Below are positions 1-8,113 of a stretch of DNA of 64,000 nucleotides, one piece after another (within the stretch, counting starts at the first letter, position 1; every line of letters begins with the position of its first letter). Location of the stretch: positions 1,116,001-1,180,000 of the forward strand of contig NZ_VTWS01000001.1 of the NCBI RefSeq assembly GCF_008727875.1, read 5' to 3'. The DNA comes from Larkinella humicola (GTDB taxonomy: Bacteria > Bacteroidota > Bacteroidia > Cytophagales > Spirosomataceae). Made by a program: the position numbers and the translations under genes. The notes beneath the pieces were generated by a model. That model was not told the DNA's origin. It did not search any database and saw nothing but the letters and a program-made list of their open reading frames with translations.

Positions 1-254
1 TGAATAATGCCTTGCAAAACCAGAATTACGATCATCAAAATCAGCATTTTGGTCAGGCCCGGATAATCGCCGGTGGCAATTTTGGAGTCGATGGTGTAGC
101 GAATCAGCAACGGACCAACGGGAGCCAGCACCGCACTCAACAGAATAATCAGAATAAGCCCGTAAAATTGGAGCTGGTACGGTTTTACGAAGGCATAAAG
201 CCGTCGCAGGGTAATCCAGTCAAAAATCTGACCACTCTTGGTTTCGGTATTCAC
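1..254 (-). CDS. ABC transporter, ATP-binding/permease (N-terminal fragment)
   Basis: Start of an ABC exporter half-transporter that runs off the left edge. Reading the minus strand from GTG at 254 gives a soluble lead-in (about 25 residues, containing FDWITLRRLYAFVKPYQ), then a hydrophobic segment (LILIILLSAVLAPVGPLLI), a short loop with YTIDSKIATGDYPG, and a second membrane segment. This is the usual start of the exporter transmembrane domain, as in MsbA-like and multidrug exporters. No ATG lies upstream in frame, so GTG is the most likely start. The nucleotide-binding domain is outside the window, so the substrate cannot be judged. Confidence 0.8.
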   Translation of the reverse strand, partial: MNTETKSGQIFDWITLRRLYAFVKPYQLQFYGLILIILLSAVLAPVGPLLIRYTIDSKIATGDYPGLTKMLILMIVILVLQGII

Positions 255-317
255 AAAGAAAACAGTTGGAAGGTTTTTCGGAGTAACAGAAATATTGGGT
301 GAAGAGTTTGCAGTGCA

Positions 318-388
318 GAGTGAAGAATTAAGAGTGAAGACAGTTCGCGTCAGCCAACTCTTAACTCTTCACTCTTAATTCTTCACTC
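318..388. repeat. Long inverted repeat E1 with TGGCTGACGC-type loop
   Basis: A 23-bp perfect inverted repeat (318-340 against 366-388) built from the words AGAGTGAAGA and ATTAAG. Its 25-nt loop contains, on the minus strand, TTGGCTGACGCG. The right arm covers the last codons and stop of the downstream permease gene. It probably acts as a bidirectional transcript end between the permease and the ABC gene, which are both on the minus strand. Confidence 0.8.
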
Positions 389-1292
389 CTATCGCCAGTT
401 GAGCCAGTTCCTGCCAGGAAATTAAACCGATGGCGAGAATGGCGAGTGCCAGCCCGATTCGGTTGACCAACAGCAGCTTTTCTTTGAAAAAGAGCAGAGC
501 CGACAAAGCCGCCACCAGAATGACACCAATGTTGTAGAGCGGATAGACGAAGGCTCCGTTGCCGCCAAATTCAGAAAGCGCCAGCAGCAGGGTGTAAAAA
601 CTCAGGAAATTCGGAATGCCCAGGGTGATGGCTCCCACCAGCGTCTGGCGTTCAATCTTCTCTTTACCCTGAATCAACCGGCTTGCCAGCATCACCAGAC
701 CAGCAGCTATGGCCCCCAGTACCATCGTCAACGTTACCTGCAACGTTTGATCAGTCGATGGAATATACCGGATGTTCATGTAGTTGATCATCGTGTTGGT
801 GGCTCCATACATTACAAAAACCGCCAGCGGCAGGAGCTTATTCCAGCCCAGGGCTTTCACGGTTTGGCCTTCCTGCTTCTTGTACGTACTCAATCCGACG
901 GCCACCACGGCCAGAATCAAACCCATATAATTCAGCGCATCGAAGGTTTTTCCGCCGGTTTGAAAGACGAACAGACTGAAACAGACCGGAATCACCAGCG
1001 ACATGTTATTGGCCAGCGACGTGGCTGTAATGCCCATACGCTGCGTCGACAGACCCGACAGGATGAACGTAATGATGAACCCAACGCCCAGCCCCAGAGC
1101 GAGCCACGTCCAGGTTTGGGAGAAATCAATGGCGAAAGGCTGGTCGCGGGGCAGCAGCAGAAAACCGGTCAGGAAACACACCGGGTAGTTGAAGACGATT
1201 GCCTGAACGGTATTGACCCTGTAACGGGGAAACATCCGGAAATTAAGCAGCAGAACAACCGAAAGCAAAATGCTCAGGAACAGAAAAAGCAT
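375..1292 (-). CDS. DMT superfamily (EamA-like) permease
   Basis: Integral membrane protein of about 305 residues with roughly ten hydrophobic helices in two repeats, the architecture of drug/metabolite transporters of the EamA type. A longer reading frame exists, but its first 40 residues are encoded by an inverted-repeat arm and are low complexity. I therefore start at the ATG at 1292, directly before the first membrane helix (MLFLFLSILLSVVLLLNF). The C-terminal VKN and the stop are encoded by the arm of repeat E1. Substrate unknown. It is read in the same direction as the ABC exporter fragment. Confidence 0.8.
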   Translation of the reverse strand: MLFLFLSILLSVVLLLNFRMFPRYRVNTVQAIVFNYPVCFLTGFLLLPRDQPFAIDFSQTWTWLALGLGVGFIITFILSGLSTQRMGITATSLANNMSLVIPVCFSLFVFQTGGKTFDALNYMGLILAVVAVGLSTYKKQEGQTVKALGWNKLLPLAVFVMYGATNTMINYMNIRYIPSTDQTLQVTLTMVLGAIAAGLVMLASRLIQGKEKIERQTLVGAITLGIPNFLSFYTLLLALSEFGGNGAFVYPLYNIGVILVAALSALLFFKEKLLLVNRIGLALAILAIGLISWQELAQLAIGVKN

Positions 1293-1338
1293 GGCAAAGA
1301 CAGAAGGAGGAATTTTCTTTTGCCGGAAAGGTAGTAAT

Positions 1339-1435
1339 AAATGTAAATGAAGAATGGTAAATGGTAAATGTAAAAGTTTTCGCCTGCAGCGACTCACTTT
1401 TACATTTAGCATTTTCCATTCTTCATTTTACATTA
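1339..1435. repeat. Imperfect inverted repeat E2, TAAATGTAAAAG apex
   Basis: Left arm 1339-1376 and right arm 1397-1435 are nearly complementary, made of AATGG/TAAATG words and ending at the apex in TAAATGTAAAAG. The loop is about 20 nt (TTTTCGCCTGCAGCGACTCA). The same apex word occurs in repeats E7 and E8. It lies upstream of the permease gene, and the longest permease reading frame runs into it. Confidence 0.75.
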
Positions 1436-1451
1436 AAAATTCTAGGACTTT

Positions 1452-1544
1452 CGCCTTTTGCCCCTAAATCCCCTAAAGGGGACTTGGACGCGGATTAATC
1501 CGGATGCGTAAAGTCCCCTTTAGGGGATTTAGGGGCAAAAGGCG
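1452..1544. repeat. 34-bp perfect inverted repeat E3 (CCCCTAAA type)
   Basis: Arms 1452-1485 and 1511-1544 are perfectly complementary over 34 bp and carry GCCCCTAAATCCCCTAAAGG. The 25-nt loop contains a further palindrome, GGATTAATCC. This C-rich hairpin class is familiar from Bacteroidota intergenic regions. It follows the 3' end of the fasciclin gene and probably ends its transcript. Confidence 0.8.
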
Positions 1545-1590
1545 GGTACATCATAATTATCAGACGTAAGTTCTAAATTCTAAACTTCCC

Positions 1591-2256
1591 CTATTTCCCT
1601 TTTTCAGCGGGCATCAGCACTGCATCCACCGAGTGAATAACCCCGTTCGTCGCTTCCAGATCTGCGCGGTTGATGGTGGCGGCATTGCCTTGTCCATCCG
1701 TGATGGTGATGGCATCACCTTGCTTGCCGACGGTCAGCGTTCCGCCCGTAACGGTTTTCAGTTTCTGTCCGTCCTGCAACTGATCGGAGGTGTAATTTCC
1801 TTTGACGACGTGATACGACAACAGCTTCACCAGCTTTGATTTGGAGGCTGGCTGCAATAAACCGTCGAGTGTTCCGGCCGGCAGTTTATCAAACGCTTCG
1901 TTGGTGGGCGCAAAAACCGTATAAGGCCCTTTTCCCGCAGCCTGCTCCGACAATCCGGAGAGCCGCATGGCTCGGAATAAAACCGTATGATCGGCCGATT
2001 TGGCCGCACTGATGGCCAGATCGCGACCGGTTGAGCCACCGGGAGCCATGCCACCCCGCGATTCCCGACCTGCACCCATCGGCCCGTAAGCGTTGGCACT
2101 GCTTTGGGTCGAAACCGACGTGCTGCTTCCCAGCGGATTCGATTGTGTTGCGGGGCGCGAAGTAGTGTCCTGAACCGTCTGAGCAACCACGGCCTTGTTG
2201 GTACCGACCAGCAAGCCTAGTGCCAGTGCCACTGCGAAAACTGCTTTCTTTTGCAT
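1591..2256 (-). CDS. Secreted fasciclin (FAS1) domain protein
   Basis: A 221-residue exported protein. The start at 2256 is chosen because MQKKAVFAVALALGLLVG begins a clean signal peptide; the longer frame adds 15 unlikely residues. After the signal peptide comes a Ser/Thr/Gly-rich linker of about 55 residues, then one FAS1 domain with the family words YTVFAPTNEAFDKLP and YHVV and the closing NGVIHSVDAVLMP. FAS1 domains mediate adhesion or matrix contacts; a single-domain secreted form is common in Bacteroidota. The ligand cannot be inferred. It is transcribed divergently from slyD. Confidence 0.9.
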   Translation of the reverse strand: MQKKAVFAVALALGLLVGTNKAVVAQTVQDTTSRPATQSNPLGSSTSVSTQSSANAYGPMGAGRESRGGMAPGGSTGRDLAISAAKSADHTVLFRAMRLSGLSEQAAGKGPYTVFAPTNEAFDKLPAGTLDGLLQPASKSKLVKLLSYHVVKGNYTSDQLQDGQKLKTVTGGTLTVGKQGDAITITDGQGNAATINRADLEATNGVIHSVDAVLMPAEKGK

Positions 2257-2425
2257 GATAAAGTTGGTTTGGTAAACAAAACGTTGAGAATTCAGTAACA
2301 ACTTTTAACACATTCAGCCTTCGTTTTGTTGTCTGAATATAGTTGGGTTAACGGGGCATGGCTGCTGAATATTTCATTTTGGGTCATCTTACATCCGTAA
2401 TCTTAGCGTAGAATCGGGCAATTAG

Positions 2426-2456
2426 TTGCATCCTTTCGCAAACTATATCACCTTTG
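2426..2456 (+). promoter_or_regulatory. Predicted promoter of slyD
   Basis: TTG at 2426-2428, a 20-bp spacer and CACCTTTG at 2449-2456. This matches the Bacteroidota consensus TTG-N19-21-TAnnTTTG except for C in place of the first T. The expected transcript start is about 20 nt before the slyD ATG. Confidence 0.55.
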
Positions 2457-2479
2457 TTTTTCTATTCAATATTTTAAAC

Positions 2480-2950
2480 ATGCAAATTTCCAAACACAAA
2501 GTTGCCGGCATACACTACACGTTGCGCGACAACGACGGCAATATTCTCGACTCCAGCGAAGGACGGGATCCATTATATTATCTCCACGGCGAGGGAAACC
2601 TCATTCCGGGTATGGAAAACGGACTGGCCGGAAAATCCGTCGGCGACAAATTTCAGATCAAGGTGCCTGCCGAAGATGGCTACGGTGTTCCTGATCCGCA
2701 AATGATTCAGGCGGTTCCCATCAGCGCCTTTGGCGGACAGCCGGTGCAGATCGGGATGCAGTTCCAGACCAATCAGGGCCAGGTGGTAACGGTTACGGAA
2801 GTGAACGACGATCAGGTGATGATCGATGCCAACCACCCGCTTGCCGGTCAGGAACTAAACTTCGATGTCGAAATCATCGACGTTCGGGATGCTACGGCGG
2901 AAGAGGTGACGCACAAACACGTACACGGACCGGGCGGACACCATCACTGA
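2480..2950 (+). CDS. slyD: FKBP-type peptidyl-prolyl isomerase, SlyD-like
   Basis: A 156-residue cytoplasmic prolyl isomerase and chaperone. ATG 2480 is used because MQISKHKVAGIHYTLRDNDG is the normal SlyD beginning; the longer frame adds a hydrophobic stretch from the leader. The FKBP core is split by the insert-in-flap segment (around residues 65-120), as in SlyD: HGEGNLIPGMENGLAGKSVG, then AEDGYG, then a return to ANHPLAGQELNFDVEIIDVR. The tail HKHVHGPGGHHH is histidine-rich, as in metal-binding SlyD proteins, so nickel or zinc binding is likely. Confidence 0.92.
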   Translation: MQISKHKVAGIHYTLRDNDGNILDSSEGRDPLYYLHGEGNLIPGMENGLAGKSVGDKFQIKVPAEDGYGVPDPQMIQAVPISAFGGQPVQIGMQFQTNQGQVVTVTEVNDDQVMIDANHPLAGQELNFDVEIIDVRDATAEEVTHKHVHGPGGHHH

Positions 2951-3058
2951 TCCAACCCGTCGTAAATAGTCTATCGATCACCGGTATTTTTTCATAAATT
3001 TGGAATACTGCCGGTGATCGATCGATTTAAGGCAGACAAACCCTCTCTTTTTAATCCC

Positions 3059-3649
3059 ATGAAAAAATTTACCTTCTTTCTACTTTCGGGCTTTTGTGCG
3101 TTCAATGCCCTGGCCCAGACGACTGCCCCGACGCCCGATCTGCAAATCAAAACTGCCGTACTGGCCGCTCCCTCCGACAAACGTGACGGCGCAACGGTCT
3201 TGGGCTATTCAGGTAAAAATGAGATGATTGTGTTGCGAAAAGGGACAAACGATTACGTCTGCCTGGCGGATGATCCGACGCAGAAAGGACTCAACGTCTC
3301 CTGCTACCACCAGGGTCTGGAACCCTTCATGGCCCGCGGCCGGGAATTAAAAAAAGAAGGCAAGTCTCCGGCTGAAATCATGAAAATTCGGGAGGAAGAA
3401 GAAAAAGCCGGCAAGTGGAAAATGCCCAAGCAACCCTCTTCTCTCTTCGTATATTCGGCCCCTGACTCCAGCTACAATGCGGCAACGGGCGAAGTGAAAA
3501 ATGGTTACCTCCGGTCGGTCGTCTACATTCCGTATGCTACCTCCGAAAGCACCGGCCTGCCCCTGAAAGCCGAAGCACCCGGCATGCCCTGGATCATGGA
3601 CCCCGGCACCCACCGGGCGCATATAATGATCAATCCGGCAAGGAAATAA
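3059..3649 (+). CDS. Secreted protein of unknown function
   Basis: A 196-residue protein with a signal peptide (MKKFTFFLLSGFCAFNALAQ), so the start is taken at 3059 rather than 45 nt upstream. The mature part has a region rich in charged residues (RGRELKKEGKSPAEIMKIRE) and a C-terminal PGMPWIMDPGTHRAHIMI segment. Two cysteines (CLADDPTQ and SCYHQG) could form a disulphide. I do not recognise the family and propose no activity. A -7-like box TAAATTTG lies at 2995-3002. Confidence 0.75.
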   Translation: MKKFTFFLLSGFCAFNALAQTTAPTPDLQIKTAVLAAPSDKRDGATVLGYSGKNEMIVLRKGTNDYVCLADDPTQKGLNVSCYHQGLEPFMARGRELKKEGKSPAEIMKIREEEEKAGKWKMPKQPSSLFVYSAPDSSYNAATGEVKNGYLRSVVYIPYATSESTGLPLKAEAPGMPWIMDPGTHRAHIMINPARK

Positions 3650-3658
3650 AATAAGTGT

Positions 3659-3757
3659 ACGGTTTTCAGTTTACGGTTTACGGTGGCTGACGCATGCTCG
3701 CTGACGCGTTCAACTCATTGAGCCAGCATGCGTCAGCCACCGTAAACTGAAAACCGT
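3659..3757. repeat. Long inverted repeat E4 with a 7-nt slipped unit
   Basis: Left arm 3659-3698 and right arm 3725-3757 pair over 33 bp. The left arm carries one extra TTTACGG unit that bulges out. The arm tips contain GGTGGCTGACGCATGCT, the core shared with other repeats in this window. It sits between the convergent ends of the secreted protein gene and the EcsC gene, where it can serve as a bidirectional terminator. Confidence 0.8.
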
Positions 3758-3767
3758 AAACCATAAA

Positions 3768-4511
3768 CTACAAACCACTCTCCAGCACCCTCCTTTCCGC
3801 CCACCGCATCCGGTAAGCGTTCATGGCGGTTTTGCCAAGCGAATCCAGCAGACGATAGTTAGCGACCAGACCGACAGCGGCTCCGATACCGGGAACCAAC
3901 TGGGCCATTTTGACCAGGTCGATATAATCCCGGTATTCCTGCTGAAAGGTCCGCCAGTCGAACTGGTTGATGTCGTCGGGAAGTTGCTGGCTTTTGGCCT
4001 GCCAGTTGAGCATCTGTTGATAAACGAGCTGCCGACGCTCCTGACTCGAAAACGCCAGTTGAAAGATGTGCATGATGTAAAGCCGCTCCTTGTATTCGTT
4101 GACCGGATACCCGTAAATGGCCGCAATTTCAAACAACAGCTTCATTTTCAGGGCCAGCAACAACGGAAAATCGGCGAGCCCCAGCAGAATGCCGCCCGCG
4201 CCGGTGACGCCCCCCTCTGCTGCTCCGGCGGTTTTGTAGAACGCAATGCGGTCCCGAACCCGTTCCTCCCGTTCTTCCAGCGACAGCGGTTCCAGCACCG
4301 GCTGCCGGGTCAGAAACTCCGCGCCGAACAACACCGCCCGCGTCATTTGCTTGATGGTTGCCGTAATGGCCTGATGCACTTTTTCGGGAATGAACCGGTT
4401 CATCCGCGTCTGCAGGTTCTTCGAAAGCCGGTTGACGGCCGACGGTCTGCGCATCATTTTCTGTCGCCAGACCTGTAATTCACGCACAACGGCGTCTTCG
4501 TAAGGTGACAT
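3768..4511 (-). CDS. EcsC family protein
   Basis: A 247-residue protein matching the EcsC family pattern: MSPYEDAVVRELQVWRQKMM at the start, a central Gly/Ala-rich amphipathic stretch (AEGGVTGAGGILLGLADFP) and a C-terminal GIGAAVGLVANYRLLDSLGK segment. EcsC was named from a Bacillus ABC transporter locus, but its biochemical role is not settled. No Ecs transporter genes are adjacent. It follows the beta-helix gene by 21 nt on the same strand and may share its transcript. Confidence 0.8.
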   Translation of the reverse strand: MSPYEDAVVRELQVWRQKMMRRPSAVNRLSKNLQTRMNRFIPEKVHQAITATIKQMTRAVLFGAEFLTRQPVLEPLSLEEREERVRDRIAFYKTAGAAEGGVTGAGGILLGLADFPLLLALKMKLLFEIAAIYGYPVNEYKERLYIMHIFQLAFSSQERRQLVYQQMLNWQAKSQQLPDDINQFDWRTFQQEYRDYIDLVKMAQLVPGIGAAVGLVANYRLLDSLGKTAMNAYRMRWAERRVLESGL

Positions 4512-4532
4512 AGTTATTCGTTGATTACAGGC

Positions 4533-5987
4533 TTATCGGGGTTGCCGACGGTTCGTTTGCCGAACGCCGGTTCCCATTTTTGCGTTGTTCGACACCCGGT
4601 TGTACCCTTCAAAGGTTGCGTTATCGATCGTGGTATTATACGAATCCAGACTCAATTGAATGGCCGTTTTGGTACTGTCGGTCGTAGTGAACCGACTACC
4701 GGCTGTAATCCGGCTCTGTTTGATTCGAGCCCCCACAATACCGCCGTTAATAAACTGGCTGTTTTTGACCAGCAACTCGGTCAACTGGCCGTTGTAGTAC
4801 CGAATATTGCCGCCCCGGAAGGTGGCACCATCGACCGTAATCCGGCGCGAACCGGAATTTTCGTAACTGATGTAGGCATCCCGGTCAAACTCGCAACCGG
4901 GACCGATAATGGTTTCCTCGTTGGTGGAAGTTCCTCCGCCGTAATTGGAAAACGAATTTCGGGCGACGGTATTCAGGGTGCGTACTTTGGTCAGGGTAAC
5001 CGGGCCACTGAACGTCAAAACGCCGTCGGTGTCGGTCGCTTCCAGCCCTTTGCCACAATTCCGGGCCGTAAAGTTGGTGATCACAATGCGGTATTGGTAA
5101 TGTAACCCTTTTACGGCATTCACGCAATTTTCGGCCTCTCCGTTTTGAATAGTGGCTTTTACGCGCTCCGAAACGCCAAACCCAACCCGGTAGCCGATCG
5201 CTTTGCAATTGCTCCACATCACGCGGTGGTCCGAATCCGTTTGCTCACCTTCCGACCAGAAACCGGCATAGGGGCTGATTCCTTTGGTGTTTCGGGCCAC
5301 ACAACGCACAAACACAGTACCGGGCGCATTGTCACTGTCGAAGGCATCGCCCACGCAGTCGGTAACAGTGCAGGATTCAAAACGCGTATTCCGGGCATAG
5401 CCCCCGGCAATAAAAGGGGATTTTCCACCAACTTCGTGATACCGTTTTTGACCACTAGCCCGGCAGTTCCGAAAAACATTGCGATCCGACACCGCTTTTT
5501 CATCTCCGGCATTGAACAGTTGATTTTCAACGACAAACGTGCTGGCATCGGCATTTTGAACGGAAACCCGGTCGGCCCCGCTGGCCGTACAACCGCCGAA
5601 GTATATGCCGCCCTCAATCGGGCTCTTGTCGCAGTCAATGGACAGATCCCGAATAAGAACCCGCTGCTTCCGGTTGGCCCATAACGCATAGCCGCGCTGG
5701 GAGTTTCGGATCAGAAACGTCCGGCCTATACCGGCTCCCTGAATGCTGATTCCCGATCCGGTGATTTCGACCGGCCCCTGCACGAACTGCCCGGCGGGGT
5801 AGGTCAACGTGCCTCCACCCTGCCTTTTTAAATCGGCGATCGCCCGGACTGCCGCCGGTGTATACTCAGTTTCGCCGTTTTTTTTGTACTTTAGAATGGA
5901 AACAACCGGCAACGCCAAAGTCGCTGACCCCCAGAGCATAAGGACTAAGATGAAAAGGTAATTCTGAAGCTTGAGGCAGAAATTCAT
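4533..5987 (-). CDS. Secreted right-handed beta-helix (pectate-lyase-like) protein
   Basis: A 484-residue exported protein with an N-terminal hydrophobic signal (YLFILVLMLWGSATLALP). An early segment resembles the start of pectate-lyase-like folds (AAVRAIADLKRQGGGTLTYP, then IQGAGIGRTFLI). Many short turns with N-x-x-F/V and C-x-A spacing follow, typical of parallel beta-helix coils (VFRNCRASGQ, FESCTVTDCVGDAFDSDNAP, AENCVNAVKG). Polysaccharide binding or cleavage is likely from the fold, but no catalytic set can be named. The recurring cysteines may form a ladder. Confidence 0.75.
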   Translation of the reverse strand: MNFCLKLQNYLFILVLMLWGSATLALPVVSILKYKKNGETEYTPAAVRAIADLKRQGGGTLTYPAGQFVQGPVEITGSGISIQGAGIGRTFLIRNSQRGYALWANRKQRVLIRDLSIDCDKSPIEGGIYFGGCTASGADRVSVQNADASTFVVENQLFNAGDEKAVSDRNVFRNCRASGQKRYHEVGGKSPFIAGGYARNTRFESCTVTDCVGDAFDSDNAPGTVFVRCVARNTKGISPYAGFWSEGEQTDSDHRVMWSNCKAIGYRVGFGVSERVKATIQNGEAENCVNAVKGLHYQYRIVITNFTARNCGKGLEATDTDGVLTFSGPVTLTKVRTLNTVARNSFSNYGGGTSTNEETIIGPGCEFDRDAYISYENSGSRRITVDGATFRGGNIRYYNGQLTELLVKNSQFINGGIVGARIKQSRITAGSRFTTTDSTKTAIQLSLDSYNTTIDNATFEGYNRVSNNAKMGTGVRQTNRRQPR

Positions 5988-6068
5988 GAAACTATCGAAT
6001 TATTATGACCTTGTTGGCGTTAATTACCTACATCCCTTTTTACATACTAACCAGTTAACCAACGTTTT

Positions 6069-6749
6069 ATGAAAAAAGCGCTGCTGATTCTCCTTGCCAT
6101 TCTCCCGCTTAGCCTCGCCAGTGTTGGCACCACGGTTAGAGCCAACGCCCACTCCGCGGTTGACAAAACCAGCCTTTGGGCGGGGGTATACGACGAGCTG
6201 AATCTGGAACGCATGGGGCTTCAAAAGGAAGTGTTCGACTATGCCCTTCGTGGTTTACAGAAAAGCACGTTTGCGAAATCCATTCTGAGTATCGTTGACC
6301 TGAGCCAGCCGTCGACCAAGAAGCGGTTGTATGTCATCGATCTCGATCAACAGAAATTACTGTTTCAGACCTACGTTGCCCACGGCCGGAACTCGGGCGA
6401 ACTAATGGCGGCTTCGTTTTCAAATACGTTTTCGTCTTTCCAGTCGAGCCTGGGATTCTACCAAACCCTCAATACCTACCAGGGCAAACACGGTTTGTCG
6501 CTCCAACTGAAAGGATTGGAACAGGGTTTTAATGATAACGCCTTCAGCCGCGCGATCGTTATGCACGGAGCGGATTATGTCTGCGAAGATTTTATTCGCA
6601 AAACCGGTCGGCTGGGCCGCAGTCAGGGTTGCCCGGCCATTGCCAACGCGGTCAGCAAAGACATCATTCAAGCCATCAAAGGCGGCTCGTGCCTGTTTGT
6701 CTATTCGCCCAGCCCGGATTATCTGCAAAAATCAACGTTTCTGCTGTAA
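6069..6749 (+). CDS. Murein L,D-transpeptidase catalytic domain protein (YkuD_2 type)
   Basis: A 226-residue exported protein with a signal peptide (MKKALLILLAILPLSLASVG). The C-terminal half carries the catalytic motif: MHGADY with His166 and GRSQGCPAI with Cys188. This is the Cys-containing HXX...SXGC signature of L,D-transpeptidases, in the variant that lacks the usual SHGC string. It probably acts in peptidoglycan cross-linking or lipoprotein attachment in the periplasm. Its stop codon directly abuts the stop of the next gene on the opposite strand (6749/6750). Confidence 0.85.
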   Translation: MKKALLILLAILPLSLASVGTTVRANAHSAVDKTSLWAGVYDELNLERMGLQKEVFDYALRGLQKSTFAKSILSIVDLSQPSTKKRLYVIDLDQQKLLFQTYVAHGRNSGELMAASFSNTFSSFQSSLGFYQTLNTYQGKHGLSLQLKGLEQGFNDNAFSRAIVMHGADYVCEDFIRKTGRLGRSQGCPAIANAVSKDIIQAIKGGSCLFVYSPSPDYLQKSTFLL

Positions 6750-7955
6750 TTACATTGGTCGACCGTCCAGATCGTACACATCTTTGTAATAACGCAAATG
6801 TCCTTTTTCATCGACATCGACCCGGTTGTAGACCACAAAAACCGGGAACGGTTTGGGCAGCGTCAACGTTTGCGGTTTTTGATCGACCATGCAGCGGTTC
6901 ATGAATCCCTCGTCCAGCACCGGCGTCCCCATCAGGTAGTTAGCCAGTTCAACCGGTTTCTGCACCCGCATACAGCCGTGGCTCCGCCAGCGGTCGCTGG
7001 TTTGGTCAAACAGGTCACGGGCGTTCGTATCGTGGAGGTAAATAGCTCCCGGCCCCGTCAGGTTGAACTTGATCAAACCCAGGGAGTTGTTGCACCCGGA
7101 AGCTTGTCGAAACCGGTACGGAAAATTCTCGGCGGACATATCTTCCCAGGCAATCTCGGACGGATCGACCACCTGTTCCTTTTCATCCAGCACTTCCATG
7201 TTCTGGTTTTCCAGATAATCCGCGTTTTGCTGCACCTTTGGCAGAATTTCCTTCAGACCGATTCCACGGGGTACATTCCAGTAGGGATACGTGATGATGT
7301 CGGTAAGGTAGGTCGTAAAAAATGGCGTTTTGGTATCCTTCTTTCCCGCAATGACATCCATTGGCAACAGGCATTTACCGCTCCGGTCGTAGATGTTCAA
7401 TTCGGCTGCGGGAACATTAACAACCAGAAACCGATCAAAATCGAAGCGATTCAGATAGCGGTAAAAATTCAGCGTTTGCCGGATGTATTTTCCGGTGTCG
7501 GAGGGCGCATTTTTCCTTAATTTGGTATAGGCGCTAACGAGCGTGGTATAATGCCCAAAAACCGGTGTTTTCCGCAGCGAATCCAAAGCCGATTTTCCTT
7601 CGTCTTTTTTCAGCATGGCAATTGCCCAGACGGTATCAATCTTTTCCGGGATCTTGTTATACGTAATCCTGGACGGTTTTAGTCCGTAGCGCAGTTCCAG
7701 TAGCAAGCCGGTGAATTTCTCGCCAAACTCCTTTTTTGTATCGGATTCAAGGAATGAATAGCGGTTGGTGTCGATCCCGACCGAATCCGCAGCCCGGCAC
7801 AACTGCCTCATCACCACTTCGGCCTGAGAACGATCCCAGCCCTCTGCCGGAACATCGTTCTTGTTTAATAAACCAAAGTGCCTGAGCGAAAACCAGGCAA
7901 CCAGGACGACAATGACGGCACTTCCTATTAAAATGATGATATTTCGGCGTTCCAT
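6750..7955 (-). CDS. Membrane-anchored L,D-transpeptidase (YcbB-like)
   Basis: A 401-residue protein with an N-terminal membrane anchor (residues 6-27), a periplasmic helical part with a putative binding region, and a C-terminal YkuD domain. Catalytic residues visible are His308 (IYLHDTN), His326 and Cys328 (RSHGCMRV). It resembles the YcbB/LdtD group but is much shorter than the roughly 600-residue enzyme. It would form 3-3 cross-links or related bonds in peptidoglycan. It lies tail to tail with another L,D-transpeptidase with no spacer, so transcripts of the two genes must overlap if they terminate downstream. Confidence 0.88.
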   Translation of the reverse strand: MERRNIIILIGSAVIVVLVAWFSLRHFGLLNKNDVPAEGWDRSQAEVVMRQLCRAADSVGIDTNRYSFLESDTKKEFGEKFTGLLLELRYGLKPSRITYNKIPEKIDTVWAIAMLKKDEGKSALDSLRKTPVFGHYTTLVSAYTKLRKNAPSDTGKYIRQTLNFYRYLNRFDFDRFLVVNVPAAELNIYDRSGKCLLPMDVIAGKKDTKTPFFTTYLTDIITYPYWNVPRGIGLKEILPKVQQNADYLENQNMEVLDEKEQVVDPSEIAWEDMSAENFPYRFRQASGCNNSLGLIKFNLTGPGAIYLHDTNARDLFDQTSDRWRSHGCMRVQKPVELANYLMGTPVLDEGFMNRCMVDQKPQTLTLPKPFPVFVVYNRVDVDEKGHLRYYKDVYDLDGRPM

Positions 7956-8032
7956 ACGTGAGTTCGATTATACGTACCCCTAAAACGCCATTCCGAGCCG
8001 TGGTGTTTAATTTTTAAAGGATCATTTACCGG

Positions 8033-8083
8033 AAAAAACCCCGAAAGCCCTGATTGGATCAGCGGCCGTCGGGGCTTTCAGGG
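8033..8083 (-). terminator. Rho-independent terminator of the MBL hydrolase gene
   Basis: Arms 8039-8053 and 8069-8083 pair (13 of 15, one G-U). On the minus strand the stem is followed by six T (8038-8033). It lies directly downstream of the MBL hydrolase stop codon. Confidence 0.75.
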
Positions 8084-8113
8084 CTTTTGCGCCTTCAGAA
8101 CCAGTGCTGCGGT

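Noticed and set aside
1293-1412. N-terminal 40-residue extension of the EamA-like permease
   Set aside because: It is encoded by an inverted-repeat arm, is low complexity and lacks a normal start region.
1452-1544. 34-bp inverted repeat as ends of an insertion sequence
   Set aside because: Only 25 nt lie between the arms, there is no transposase and no target duplication; a hairpin is the better explanation.
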